DNA of 64,000 nt from an uncultured Clostridia bacterium (GCA_934481345.1 CAKSPF010000007.1:62001-126000); one strand, 5' to 3'. Shown: positions 1 to 7,323, counted from the stretch's first letter. The notes: generated from the letters alone by a model not told the origin. Numbers and translations are program-made.

Positions 1-169
1 TATTTAACAATCTCGCCAATTGCTTTTCTGCCGAAGCGTCATTTTGCTCCTGCTTTTTTATGGCGGATTTTATTTTTCTCTTTGAACGGGTTCTATCTCC
101 CGGAACATAATATTTTGTTTTTTCTCCCACTCTTCCGGATATGTATGTACGAGTAACCCAATAACCCAT
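1..169 (-). CDS. putative rolling-circle replication-associated protein, N-terminal part (runs off the left edge)
   Basis: An open frame starts at ATG 169-167 and continues past position 1, giving 56 visible residues that begin MGYWVTRTYISG and contain a basic stretch followed by ARLLN. This N-terminal style (aromatic, GEKTKYYV, basic linker, then a helix before the catalytic part) resembles the Rep-like proteins that many clostridial prophages and mobile elements carry, some of which are annotated as rolling-circle replication-associated. The catalytic region lies outside the window, so the call rests on resemblance of the first 56 residues only. A frame stop just upstream fixes the start; the ribosome site is weak. 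It would be the last visible gene of the leftward element operon. Confidence 0.4.
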   Translation of the reverse strand, partial: MGYWVTRTYISGRVGEKTKYYVPGDRTRSKRKIKSAIKKQEQNDASAEKQLARLLN

Positions 170-380
170 TTTAATTCACCGTCTGTCATAAGTATTTTGT
201 TTTTGCATATACTAAAATATATTTTTAATAATCACCCAAGGTTTATATCGCCCTTTGGTTGAAAACTTAGGCTTTAACCAAGCCGACCAAAATGCCGTTT
301 AAGACATTTATTGTGACGTGTTTCTTCTATAATATATAAATTGTATTTTCATATATTTTTTTGCCCTTTGGCGGCTGCTT
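170..380. other. intergenic stretch in the mobile element
   Basis: AT-rich spacer between two leftward genes. I see no convincing open frame on either strand. A short hairpin (GGCTT/AAGCC on the minus strand near 270-285) and two copies of a CCAAAGGGC motif on the minus strand are present. It may hold the promoter of the Rep-like gene, but no consensus promoter is clear. Confidence 0.3.
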
Positions 381-566
381 CTAAACCGAAACAACCGCCT
401 TGTTTTTAATATCGCTTATGTACGCACAAAATTTGTATTTTCCTGTGTCAAGAACCGCAAATGTTTTGTATATCTGATACACTCTGCAATGCTTAGTTTT
501 TGGTATTGCGTGATATGACATTGTTGCGGCTTTGATTTTAACGCTGATTATATCGCCGACTTTCAT
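381..566 (-). CDS. small hypothetical protein of the mobile element (61 aa)
   Basis: A longer frame exists upstream, but the start is set at ATG 566-564, preceded by an AAGGAG ribosome site with 8 nt spacing. The product begins MKVGDIISVKIK and looks like a small beta-rich protein; I recognise no family. Its start codon overlaps the stop of the upstream 48-aa gene as ATGA, so the two are probably translationally coupled. It belongs to a run of tightly packed leftward genes typical of phage early regions. Confidence 0.6.
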   Translation of the reverse strand: MKVGDIISVKIKAATMSYHAIPKTKHCRVYQIYKTFAVLDTGKYKFCAYISDIKNKAVVSV

Positions 567-709
567 TTCCGACGCTCCTTTGCAAAGTTCTTCGGACACC
601 AGACCGGAGCATTTTCACCGGCGCGGACCGTTACCTGCCTGTTTTTGGATTTTGCACAATATACGTTTGTGTCAGTTTTTATTCTATGCTTGCAGCTGCT
701 GCATTTCAT
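563..709 (-). CDS. small cysteine-rich protein (48 aa), possible zinc ribbon
   Basis: A short frame starts at ATG 709-707 behind an AAGGAG-type site 12 nt upstream and ends with TGA overlapping the next gene's ATG. The product begins MKCSSCKH and has four cysteines, two as a CxxC at residues 3-6 and single ones near residues 19 and 39, consistent with a small treble-clef or zinc-ribbon fold. It has no hydrophobic segment. The dense packing and coupled stop/start argue that it is real. Function unknown. Confidence 0.55.
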   Translation of the reverse strand: MKCSSCKHRIKTDTNVYCAKSKNRQVTVRAGENAPVWCPKNFAKERRK

Positions 710-718
710 GATTTTGTA

Positions 719-976
719 TCACTCCTTTTTGTCAAACGAATACTCGCTTATTATATTATCTGCAAATCTGATACTATACGGCTCAACTTCTCTCACTGTA
801 CCGTCTTCAAATTCTACCAACCCAAATGTTGCTTTTAATTGCCCGCCGGGGCTACTCCCGATAGCAAAACCGGGTACTTGCACTTCTGCTCTGTCATTCC
901 ATTTGTGAAATAATGCTTTTTTGCCTCCAACATAGCACGGTCGGTATTTCACATGATTAATTATATTAATTCCCAT
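719..976 (-). CDS. hypothetical phage-type protein (85 aa)
   Basis: The best start is ATG 976-974: a GGAGGT site lies 8 nt upstream, whereas the ATG at 982 is too close to it. The product begins MGINIINH and carries a run resembling a small beta-barrel protein (KALFHKW, GLVEFEDG, VREVEP). It overlaps the end of the upstream gene by about 11 nt, implying coupling. This size and style is common in clostridial prophage early operons. No function can be given. Confidence 0.6.
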   Translation of the reverse strand: MGINIINHVKYRPCYVGGKKALFHKWNDRAEVQVPGFAIGSSPGGQLKATFGLVEFEDGTVREVEPYSIRFADNIISEYSFDKKE

Positions 977-1343
977 TTTCATCCACCTCCGCAAGCCAAA
1001 ACTTTTTTCGACATTCATCACAGCTTTCAAAACCGTATACCAGTGAGCAAGAACCGACATTTATATACATGTCTTTTTCTATGGTACAAGGCGCAAGCTC
1101 AATAACACCGTCATTATTTGTTTTTGCATTCGGAAATATTTTCAAAAACCTATCCTGCCTTGTTTCAACAAGGTGTTCTTTGCACCAGTTGAGGATTATT
1201 TCGTTAGCTTTGTCAGGATATTTTCTGATCATCTCATTACACACAAATGGCTGATGTTCTTTCAAAGGACATCCTTTACAGCCAATGTACGCCCTACACA
1301 TTCTTCCAAAGTCAAATATCGTTGCTTTTTCATTCATCTGCAT
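966..1343 (-). CDS. hypothetical cysteine-rich phage-type protein (about 125 aa)
   Basis: The product has cysteines spread as CxxxxxCxxC in the N-terminal third (residues near 16-25) and a C-terminal CDEC motif, suggesting metal-binding or disulfide-linked ends. There is no signal peptide. Two ATGs (1343 and 1337) are possible; the second overlaps the upstream TGA as ATGA, so true translation may begin there by coupling. The ribosome site is poor, consistent with coupled translation. Family not recognised. Confidence 0.55.
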   Translation of the reverse strand: MQMNEKATIFDFGRMCRAYIGCKGCPLKEHQPFVCNEMIRKYPDKANEIILNWCKEHLVETRQDRFLKIFPNAKTNNDGVIELAPCTIEKDMYINVGSCSLVYGFESCDECRKKFWLAEVDENGN

Positions 1344-1690
1344 TCACTCGCTTTCTTTACATATTCTCTTTGCATATACTGTCCGTAAGTCAAGCCCTGT
1401 TCTCTTGCAAGGCGGGCAACTTCGGACAGGCTTAAAGCTCCCTTCGGCGCCCTTAAAGGTCTTTTGGAATTTCGCCGATAGCGTCCGCGGCATTGCGTAC
1501 TGCAATATGCACATTTCTTTTTGCTTTTAAACTCCTTGCCGCAAAACCGGCAGACGAAAATTCTCTCGCCGACAAGATGCCTCTGATAATCACGTTTTCT
1601 TTTGCATATTTCGCAGCAGTATTTTTGATGTTTGTATTCGGTTTCAAATTCTTTTCCGCAGACCTCGCATTTCTTTGAATACATGCTCAT
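1334..1690 (-). CDS. zinc-finger-like phage protein (118 aa)
   Basis: Several cysteine pairs are visible: CEVC, a CCEIC, CRFC and a C..C pair further on, arranged like two adjacent zinc knuckles within residues 9-68, followed by a basic stretch and a C-terminal helical part (LSEVARLAREQG) that is common in small clostridial phage proteins. A GGAGG site precedes the ATG. Its frame overlaps the end of the DUF3102 gene by 4 nt. Nucleic-acid binding is likely from the basic, zinc-knuckle composition, but this is inference. Confidence 0.6.
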   Translation of the reverse strand: MSMYSKKCEVCGKEFETEYKHQKYCCEICKRKRDYQRHLVGERIFVCRFCGKEFKSKKKCAYCSTQCRGRYRRNSKRPLRAPKGALSLSEVARLAREQGLTYGQYMQREYVKKASECR

Positions 1691-2688
1691 CCCTTCACCG
1701 CCTCCAGAAGCTTTTCAAGCAGGGCAGAACTTACGCCTCTGAGCTTGCCTGCCTCTTCGGCATTCTGCGCCTGCGTTTTGCTTATGCACTCCAGTATTTT
1801 GTTGCCGAGGTTTTGCAGGTCGTTGAAATACACTTTAAATTCCGTAATCGATGCCGAACCGGCAACGGTTATTTTAGCCTTCAGAGCGTCTATCTCTTTC
1901 TCAAAATTCTGCCTTTCCTCAATACCGTTTTTTGAAATGCGCTCGCACTCGGCTTTTATGGCTTCCATTTGCTCCGTTATTTTTTTCTTTTCCTCGGCCG
2001 CCTGTTCGTTTTTCTTTTTAAGCTTTTCAATTTTGTCCCGGAGCCTGTCTGCCTGTTCTTTGGTTTCCGCCTCTATCTTGCTGCGGATTTCAGCCATTTG
2101 CTCATCCGACACCTCGACGGGCAAAGGCTCCTTTGCCTTTTTGAGTTCTTCAATTTCAGCCTGTGCCTTTTCCAAAAGCGCGTCGCCCTCGGCTTCCGAT
2201 TCTTTGACGCGCTCAAGCTCATCGGTAAGCTCTTCAAGCCTTTTGGATATATCAGCCTCACGCTTTAAAGCCTCGTTTCTCTCTTTTACGGCTTTTTCAA
2301 GCTCGCGTTTGCTCATTTCGTCAACCGATTTTTCAACGCCGTTTACAGTGTGTTTTTCACTCATAAACTCATCACGTTCAGAACCCGGCAAAGCCAGTAA
2401 TATCAAGGCTTTAGAGGCTCCCAAAACCGTCACCGGCGACGGATTTGAATACTCCTTTGCAAGCCTCATAAAACGCTGCGCCGTAACCTCCGAAAAGTCA
2501 ACTTTTTGCTCCAGCCATTCGCCCCACTCGCCATGATTTAAAAGCGCTTTTGCCTCAATCAGCCTTTTGCCGATTTCCAGAATTGCCGTACCTGCCGTTG
2601 CCTTGTAAAAGTTTATTTCCTCCGTTATTACCTCAATCGGTCTTTCTGTGCTGAGTTCTGCATTTTCATTTACTGTTAATTCGCTCAT
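1687..2688 (-). CDS. DUF3102 domain protein with long coiled coil (333 aa)
   Basis: Residues about 15-110 match the DUF3102 pattern of phage and ICE proteins: an E-I-N-YK start, the block ILEIGKRLIEAK, then HGEWGEWLE and a FS..TAQRFMRLA helix. Residues about 115-280 are an almost unbroken charged heptad-rich coiled coil, and the C-terminus is a short helical tail. DUF3102 proteins are usually found in mobile elements; their role is not established. The ribosome site of this gene lies inside the final codons of the upstream PcfJ-like gene, so the two are co-translated. Confidence 0.8.
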   Translation of the reverse strand: MSELTVNENAELSTERPIEVITEEINFYKATAGTAILEIGKRLIEAKALLNHGEWGEWLEQKVDFSEVTAQRFMRLAKEYSNPSPVTVLGASKALILLALPGSERDEFMSEKHTVNGVEKSVDEMSKRELEKAVKERNEALKREADISKRLEELTDELERVKESEAEGDALLEKAQAEIEELKKAKEPLPVEVSDEQMAEIRSKIEAETKEQADRLRDKIEKLKKKNEQAAEEKKKITEQMEAIKAECERISKNGIEERQNFEKEIDALKAKITVAGSASITEFKVYFNDLQNLGNKILECISKTQAQNAEEAGKLRGVSSALLEKLLEAVKG

Positions 2689-2690
2689 TT

Positions 2691-4643
2691 TTATGCTCCT
2701 TTATTTATTTTTTTAAGCCAGCCGTCAACAAAAATTTTCACTTCTTCGTTTGATTCGTAGCTTTCGTTGTTCAGCGTCCGGCACTGAATTATTTTTTTGT
2801 TTCTGAGTTCAAGCGTGTAATACGGCTGTTCGGGCTTGTCCGCCTGCCGCACAAAGAAAATCATGCATTCTCCGTCGGCAACCCTTCTGATATATCCGCC
2901 GACACAGTGATGCAGCATTTCGCCCTCTCGTACAAGCTCCTCCATACTTTTTGCCGCCTGTATTGTCAGACCGTTTTTGCTGTAGCCGCTCTTTTTGAAT
3001 TTTGCAACGGCTTTTTTGAATTTTTCCTCATATTCTTTGTTTTTCTGCGCCCGTATAACCCCTTGATTGTTTGCATGCGCTGCCGTTAAATTCTGCGGAA
3101 ACAGCACACTTTTTGACTTCATGTCAAAATTAAGCTGCTGACATTCTCTTATGTAATCGTTGTATGTGCCAAGCAGCCGTATAAAGCTTTCTTCCGGAGC
3201 AAGCTTTTTCTGCTTTTCCAGATATGTAAGCACTTTTTGAACGCTTGCGTTTTCCCGGGCTTCTATGATATAGTCTGCCGGTATGTGGTTTATCAACGAG
3301 CGTTTTATAACCGCCTCCGGAATTTTTGCTGCATAAAGCTTGTTTACCTCGAATATGTCATTCATGGTCCATGTCTGCGGCTCGGCAAGGTTTAAATAAC
3401 GTATCGGAAATTTAAAACATTCTTTCAGCTTTTTCTTCTGCCAGCCGATAGCATGTGCCGCTTTGCCGAGACCGTAACCACGGGTTTTTTCTTTTATGAT
3501 TGTATAAAAGCCGCGCTTGTATAAAAACTCATATACCGGGTATTTCACAAAGTTCCAGCAATACTTAATCGGATTTTTCATTGTCAGGCCGTCGTTGTTT
3601 ATGTAATTCTCAAGGCTCGAATATTCAAGACTTGTGCCGGCAATCACACTTTTAATATCGCCGCAGTAAAATTCATAGCTTCCGTCATATACATCCGATG
3701 TGTTGTACCGCTCCCAGCAGCTGTATTTACGTTCGGTTGCGGCATAAATGGAATTTTCTTTGTAATAATGAGTCCACGCCGCGGACTTTTCACCGCGGAC
3801 GGCATACCTGCCTGCTTCATCAAGATAGCTTTCCAGGTTTTCATACCTTGCGTCATTGTCACGGCGCACATGCCACTGTCTGAACCAAACCGTGCCGTCA
3901 CTTCCGCGCTGCATTGCCGCAACATTTTTTACATTGTCAGCAAGCCATGCCGATGAATCTTCAAGAACGCATAAACAGCTTGTACCGCAGTTCGGGCATA
4001 GCTGATGCTGATACTGACGGAATTTAGCCAGACTGTTTGTCGTTACATATTCGCCGCACACGGAGCACGTCCCGCGGATGTTGCCTTTTTTGTATACTAT
4101 GGTTTGGTCCTTGTCAATAATCTCACGGCGCACCCAGTCAAGAAATCCCTCCGGGTATTCCTCCGGACAGCTGTATACCGCGTCATCATCTATATATCCG
4201 TTCTTTTTGCGTGTTTCCGCTTTTTTGACTTCGTGCCATTTGTCAAGCAGCGAAATCAGATTGTCTACCTCGTGATTTCCGGTACTTTTTGAACCGCAGA
4301 GCCGTTTGAGCAGTTTTTCCGATTTCTCATTAATGTCATAATAACCGAAAGAATTTAAACATTTGCCTATGGCACACTCTGTAACCTTCTGCTTGCCGTC
4401 CTCATATATACGGTATTCCCTGCTTTTCTTTGAAACAAGCACCCGAAAAGAATTTAAATGCGTATAATATCCAAGGCGGAAATGGTATATTTCATACTTC
4501 GGATTTGCAGTACACTCTATGAGATACATTCTTTCATGCCCTATGCTGATTTGCGAAACATCTATTTTGTACCGTACGCAGTCGTTGCCTTCGCCGTCAT
4601 ACTTTCCGAACGGCAGCTCTTTGATATTCTTTGGCATCTTCAT
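2691..4643 (-). CDS. PcfJ-like protein (650 aa)
   Basis: The C-terminal third contains the PcfJ signature around residue 580 (LHHCVGGY, then IFFVR and YYTLEL), as in the PcfJ family first named from the conjugative plasmid pCF10. A four-cysteine knuckle (CSVCGEY ... CPNCGTSC) sits around residues 195-225. No transmembrane segment is evident. The family is frequent in clostridial phages and ICEs next to PcfK-like genes, exactly as here (the PcfK-like gene is 14 bp upstream). The molecular role is unknown; the paired conservation suggests a joint function in element replication, transfer or defence evasion. Confidence 0.85.
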   Translation of the reverse strand: MKMPKNIKELPFGKYDGEGNDCVRYKIDVSQISIGHERMYLIECTANPKYEIYHFRLGYYTHLNSFRVLVSKKSREYRIYEDGKQKVTECAIGKCLNSFGYYDINEKSEKLLKRLCGSKSTGNHEVDNLISLLDKWHEVKKAETRKKNGYIDDDAVYSCPEEYPEGFLDWVRREIIDKDQTIVYKKGNIRGTCSVCGEYVTTNSLAKFRQYQHQLCPNCGTSCLCVLEDSSAWLADNVKNVAAMQRGSDGTVWFRQWHVRRDNDARYENLESYLDEAGRYAVRGEKSAAWTHYYKENSIYAATERKYSCWERYNTSDVYDGSYEFYCGDIKSVIAGTSLEYSSLENYINNDGLTMKNPIKYCWNFVKYPVYEFLYKRGFYTIIKEKTRGYGLGKAAHAIGWQKKKLKECFKFPIRYLNLAEPQTWTMNDIFEVNKLYAAKIPEAVIKRSLINHIPADYIIEARENASVQKVLTYLEKQKKLAPEESFIRLLGTYNDYIRECQQLNFDMKSKSVLFPQNLTAAHANNQGVIRAQKNKEYEEKFKKAVAKFKKSGYSKNGLTIQAAKSMEELVREGEMLHHCVGGYIRRVADGECMIFFVRQADKPEQPYYTLELRNKKIIQCRTLNNESYESNEEVKIFVDGWLKKINKGA

Positions 4644-4657
4644 TCTGACCGCCCCCC

Positions 4658-5035
4658 TTACGCAAAAAAGCTGTCAAAGTCAAGATTTACGGATTTCGGT
4701 TTGCTGTCCCCGGCTTCATCTGCCGAAGGCTCCCCGTCTGCCTCGCTCTTTGTGTGCATACGCGCCGATGTATTTACCGGTATTTTAAGGTATTCGTCTA
4801 TAGCGTCAAAAACGTCACTGTCAGTCATTACGGCACAGCCCTTTTCTGACTTTTTCCGGGCAGCAGCCTCTATGTGCTTGTATGCGCCGTCAAGCGACTT
4901 TTCGGGTTCGTTCACAGCCTTTGCAACCTCCGGCTCCCTGCACCGGTCTATTATGTAGTGCCCGATTATTTCCAGATACTTATTACTCGGATCTTTTTGC
5001 ATTTCTTCATTGATTTTCGCTATTGCATTATACAT
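4658..5035 (-). CDS. PcfK-like / AcrIIA9-family protein (125 aa)
   Basis: The open frame extends further upstream, but ATG 5035-5033 has an AAGGAAG site 10 nt before it and gives the expected family start MYNAIAKINEEM. Residues 1-90 follow the PcfK-like pattern: SNKYLEIIGHYII, a KSLDGAYKHIE helix, KK..G.AVMTD and a terminal helix. The last 35 residues are a low-complexity acidic tail ending in DFDSFFA. From memory, the Cas9 inhibitor AcrIIA9 belongs to this family, so anti-CRISPR activity is possible but unproven. It heads the pcfK-pcfJ-DUF3102 series, behind a hairpin-rich leader. Confidence 0.75.
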   Translation of the reverse strand: MYNAIAKINEEMQKDPSNKYLEIIGHYIIDRCREPEVAKAVNEPEKSLDGAYKHIEAAARKKSEKGCAVMTDSDVFDAIDEYLKIPVNTSARMHTKSEADGEPSADEAGDSKPKSVNLDFDSFFA

Positions 5036-5060
5036 TTTTATACAACTTCCTTTCTTATGT

Positions 5061-5144
5061 TTGACTTTCCAAAAGAAAAGTGTTATAATAAATACATGTT
5101 CGGATGCTCCCTTCGGGGAGCGTTTTTTTATTACAACACTTTTC
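5061..5144 (+). promoter_or_regulatory. promoter inside a double inverted repeat with terminator-like hairpin
   Basis: On the plus strand a TTGACT (5061-5066) and TATAAT (5084-5089) lie 17 bp apart. The -10 sits within an 18-bp inverted-repeat arm (5075-5092) that pairs 17/18 with 5127-5144. Between the arms is a second perfect stem, 5106-5111 with 5116-5121, closed by a TTCG tetraloop and followed by seven Ts. A transcript from this promoter would stop after roughly 35-40 nt. It is antisense to the leader of the PcfK-like gene, which starts at 5035. A tiny antisense RNA, an attenuator or a single-strand replication origin are all possible readings. Confidence 0.6.
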
Positions 5145-5157
5145 ATATTATTCATCC

Positions 5158-5418
5158 TTATTTTGCAGGCAGAGTCAAAACGTCTCCCGGATGTATTTCT
5201 CCGCCGCAGTTGTTGATTTCCATTATCTCTCGTACAGCCTTTCTGATGTCGGCATTTTTCCCATATGTTTTCTCGGCTATTTCCCAAAGCGTGTCACCGT
5301 CCGAAACCACATATTCAACGCTTATGCACTCAGCCTTAGGTCCCCGGCTTGCACCGCACGCTATGCCGCCCGTAATCAAGGCAAAACCTATTAATGTAAC
5401 CGCAATTCTTTTTTTCAT
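5158..5418 (-). CDS. secreted or membrane-anchored LysM protein (86 aa)
   Basis: A short N-terminal hydrophobic segment (residues 3-21, preceded by MKKR) is followed from about residue 35 by one LysM domain: YVVSDGDTLWEIAEKTYG, an asparagine-containing middle and a closing HPGDVLTLP. LysM binds N-acetylglucosamine in peptidoglycan. Small one-LysM proteins in prophages and beside LexA-type genes resemble the SOS division inhibitor YneA, so a role in halting division or wall binding is possible. A GGAGGAA site precedes the ATG. Confidence 0.8.
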   Translation of the reverse strand: MKKRIAVTLIGFALITGGIACGASRGPKAECISVEYVVSDGDTLWEIAEKTYGKNADIRKAVREIMEINNCGGEIHPGDVLTLPAK

Positions 5419-5432
5419 CTGTTCGTTTCCTC

Positions 5433-5777
5433 CTATTCTAAAATTTCAATATCCCTCGGACACGCAGTAACCAAATATCCCTGCCCGCTGTTTTTTCCGT
5501 ATAAATCCAGCTGAAGCATGCAGTTCCCGTCCCTGTCCTTCGTAATCTTGATTGAACGTATGTACTCGTAAACTGTGCCGCCGCATCTGATTTTGTATCC
5601 CTCCGCCCATGCCTTGACTATATCGTCTATAGTCGGCGCATACGGATCAACATGATTGTTCCGCCTGCTCGGCGCACAAAAACCGTTTAATTCCCGTACC
5701 TGCTCACCCCGCAGGACTAACTCGCTTAAAGTGTAGTCCTTGCGCTGTTTCGGAATTGATTGCTTTGCCTCTGACAT
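5433..5777 (-). CDS. hypothetical phage-type protein (114 aa)
   Basis: A soluble, mixed alpha/beta protein with an N-terminal helical segment (YTLSELVLRGEQV) and a C-terminal beta-rich half ending with a CPRDIEILE tail. A GGGGGTGG site precedes ATG 5777. It sits between two other small leftward genes with short gaps. I do not recognise the family. Confidence 0.6.
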   Translation of the reverse strand: MSEAKQSIPKQRKDYTLSELVLRGEQVRELNGFCAPSRRNNHVDPYAPTIDDIVKAWAEGYKIRCGGTVYEYIRSIKITKDRDGNCMLQLDLYGKNSGQGYLVTACPRDIEILE

Positions 5778-5788
5778 AAATCCACCCC

Positions 5789-6049
5789 CTAAGCTCCTTT
5801 GCTTCTTGCTTTTGTTCCTTCATACACCATAACTCCCTCGGCAGACCAGTCGTCATCAATTCCGATTTCATAGACAGAATCCTCAAACTCCATCGGCTCA
5901 TCCTTCTCGACGCCGTTTGGCAAATATGTAGCCACTATATTAGCAATGCCGTCAAGAACCTTTTTCTTTTCTTCCTCTGTTTTGGCGCAACAGTCGTCAT
6001 AAATAGTTATTTTTGTGTTGCCTATTTTATATTTTTTTATAATTGCCAC
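5789..6049 (-). CDS. hypothetical phage-type protein (86 aa), GTG start
   Basis: Translation most likely starts at GTG 6049-6047, 4 nt after a GAGGTGA site. The product begins MAIIKKYKIGNTKITIYDD and has two adjacent cysteines near residue 20, then a helix (EEEKKKVLDGIANIVATYL), an acidic middle and a short basic end. The helix ending in IANIV resembles small proteins found beside recombination genes of clostridial phages, but this is only an impression of style. Function unknown. Confidence 0.6.
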   Translation of the reverse strand: MAIIKKYKIGNTKITIYDDCCAKTEEEKKKVLDGIANIVATYLPNGVEKDEPMEFEDSVYEIGIDDDWSAEGVMVYEGTKARSKGA

Positions 6050-6130
6050 AAAATCACCTCACTTACTTATATGCTTATATGGCTTGTTTGCTTTCCGCCA
6101 AGTGCTCTCTTCTTTTCATTAAATGTACTA

Positions 6131-6301
6131 TCAATTTTTACCGGACCTAAAAAAAGCATCGAAAATTTTAAGCATCGTCAAAACATTTTTATTAATTGCT
6201 TCGGGGTCTCCGCATTTGACGTTTATATTTGCCAAAAGGTCGATTTGTTTCAATAACAATTCCCTGTATTTGTTTCTTTCCTGTTCTTCATACCATTGCA
6301 T
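6131..6301 (-). CDS. small hypothetical protein (56 aa)
   Basis: ATG 6301-6299 has a strong AAGGAAGG site about 6 nt upstream and opens a 56-codon frame ending at TGA 6133-6131. The product begins MQWYEEQERNKY and is mostly helical (ELLLKQIDLLANI, then NKNVLTMLKIFDAF). It fills an otherwise gene-free stretch and is the first gene of the leftward operon after a divergent promoter region. Confidence 0.55.
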   Translation of the reverse strand: MQWYEEQERNKYRELLLKQIDLLANINVKCGDPEAINKNVLTMLKIFDAFFRSGKN

Positions 6302-6327
6302 TTTTATTCCTTCCTTTCTGTTTTTTG

Positions 6328-6356
6328 TTGTTTTATTGATTTTAATGTGATATAAT
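6328..6356 (+). promoter_or_regulatory. sigma-A-type promoter with extended -10
   Basis: TTGTTT at 6328-6333, a 17-bp spacer and TATAAT at 6351-6356, with TGA directly before the -10 (extended -10). It lies 22 bp ahead of the small plus-strand gene at 6378. Confidence 0.6.
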
Positions 6357-6377
6357 TTCCTTAACGGAGATGATTAT

Positions 6378-6656
6378 ATGACTAACAAACAATATAAAAT
6401 GTTGCGGTATATTTCAAAACACGAAAACCTTGCAGACGTGCTAAAAAAATATAAAATGGATTATAAAAAGTTACAGGATGTGCTTCCCAAAAAAAGTTTA
6501 GAATTTTACGACCTCGGCGAACAAAAAGAAATTGTTCACGTCGCACCCGATGCATTGTCCGAAGTTGAAAGTCGGCATAATAGCAACGTACACTTTTGGT
6601 TAGGAATTATAATCACCAATGCTGTAACTGTAGTAGTATCTATTTTAACCGCATGA
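6378..6656 (+). CDS. small tail-anchored protein (92 aa)
   Basis: Residues 1-45 look like a helix-turn-helix-type fold (YKMLRYISKHENLADVLKKYKMDYKKL), and residues 72-92 form one hydrophobic segment ending the protein, suggesting a C-terminal membrane anchor. A GGAG site lies ahead of the ATG and a good promoter lies just upstream. It is the only plus-strand gene in this part of the element and converges on the minus-strand gene at 6640-7014, overlapping its 3' end by 17 bp. The role is unknown; membrane-anchored small regulators next to phage switches are common. Confidence 0.6.
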   Translation: MTNKQYKMLRYISKHENLADVLKKYKMDYKKLQDVLPKKSLEFYDLGEQKEIVHVAPDALSEVESRHNSNVHFWLGIIITNAVTVVVSILTA

Positions 6657-7014
6657 TAATGAGAATTATTGCCAGTGCAGTTATGACAATTGCAGGAATT
6701 GCACACCATAAATCAATATCAAACTTTTCGTGTGCTTTTCTTGCCTTCCATTCTTTCCTTTCTCTGTCGATTTTAATTTTATTAACTTTTGCCGTTTCCA
6801 AAAATTCATCTTTTGTAACAACGCGCCACTTGTTCGTGATTAATTCTTCCGGAACAGGTCGCCAATATATGCCTATGGCTTCTGCTTTGAGCTGATAGTA
6901 TGTACGATTATTGTAATCGTATTTCAAAAAGTATTCCTCTGAATCATCACTGAACCCTCCGGTAATATAACCGTCTATCTTTTCAGCTTCCTCTACTGCT
7001 TCGTGAATGTACAT
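6640..7014 (-). CDS. small protein with C-terminal membrane segment (124 aa)
   Basis: ATG 7014-7012 has an AAGGAG site 7 nt upstream; the longer upstream extension is not needed. The soluble part begins MYIHEAVEEAEKIDGYITG and contains the block RPVPEELITNKWRVVTKDEF. The final 22 residues are hydrophobic. Proteins of this layout with MIM-like helical repeats and 'W-x-x-V' strands occur in clostridial prophages beside XRE genes. The gene directly follows the Cro-like gene (1 bp gap), so the two are probably one transcript. Function unknown. Confidence 0.6.
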   Translation of the reverse strand: MYIHEAVEEAEKIDGYITGGFSDDSEEYFLKYDYNNRTYYQLKAEAIGIYWRPVPEELITNKWRVVTKDEFLETAKVNKIKIDRERKEWKARKAHEKFDIDLWCAIPAIVITALAIILIIMRLK

Positions 7015-7015
7015 T

Positions 7016-7210
7016 TTATTTCTCCTTTTCATTAAATAAATCATCTATTTTACAATTTAGTGTTTTAGCAAGAATCGGAAGTTTATCAGCTTGCGGAAAA
7101 ATTCTACCCTTTTCCCATATAGAAACATTCGCTTGAGAAACGCCAACTTTATCTGCTAATTGTATTTGCGTTAAACCAGCTTTTTTTCGGTAGTATTCTA
7201 TTCCATTCAT
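7016..7210 (-). CDS. Cro-like XRE helix-turn-helix regulator (64 aa)
   Basis: The whole protein is one HTH_3 domain: YYRKKAGLTQIQLADKVGVSQANVSIWEKGR, with the recognition helix around QANVSIWEKG, then a second half ending in IDDLFNEKEK. A GGGGTGA site precedes ATG 7210. It is transcribed divergently from the LexA/CI-like gene, with about 180 bp between them carrying overlapping promoters and palindromic operators, the standard layout of a phage lysis-lysogeny or ICE excision switch. Confidence 0.85.
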   Translation of the reverse strand: MNGIEYYRKKAGLTQIQLADKVGVSQANVSIWEKGRIFPQADKLPILAKTLNCKIDDLFNEKEK

Positions 7211-7245
7211 ATTGTCACCCCTTACGTTTTATAAAGTATATTTAT

Positions 7246-7274
7246 ATTATAAAGTAACTTTATAAATTTGTCAA
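7246..7274 (-). promoter_or_regulatory. consensus promoter for the Cro-like gene
   Basis: On the minus strand TTGACA (7274-7269), 17 bp, then TATAAT (7251-7246): a perfect sigma-A promoter reading into the Cro-like gene. The spacer and -10 contain the operator palindrome at 7247-7265, so a bound repressor would block polymerase directly. Confidence 0.85.
7247..7265. promoter_or_regulatory. 19-bp perfect operator palindrome plus related half sites
   Basis: TTATAAAGT-A-ACTTTATAA is a perfect 19-bp palindrome within the minus-strand promoter. A second copy with an intact left arm and a partly degenerate right arm is at 7229-7247, directly abutting it, and further TTATAAA half sites occur around 7280. 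The layout fits cooperative binding of the LexA/CI-like or Cro-like protein. Confidence 0.7.
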
Positions 7275-7323
7275 TACATTTTATAAATTTTATTTATATT
7301 ATTTTTAAAATATAAAATATACC

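Noticed and set aside
1745..2536. A 263-codon plus-strand frame rich in Ser/Phe
   Set aside because: It is antisense to the DUF3102 gene, whose family match and operon context are clear. Low-complexity Ser/Leu composition is expected from the complement of a coiled coil.
4994..5287. Longer start for the PcfK-like gene
   Set aside because: The upstream part runs through a hairpin and terminator-like region and has no family match; the ATG at 5035 has a proper ribosome site and gives the normal family start.
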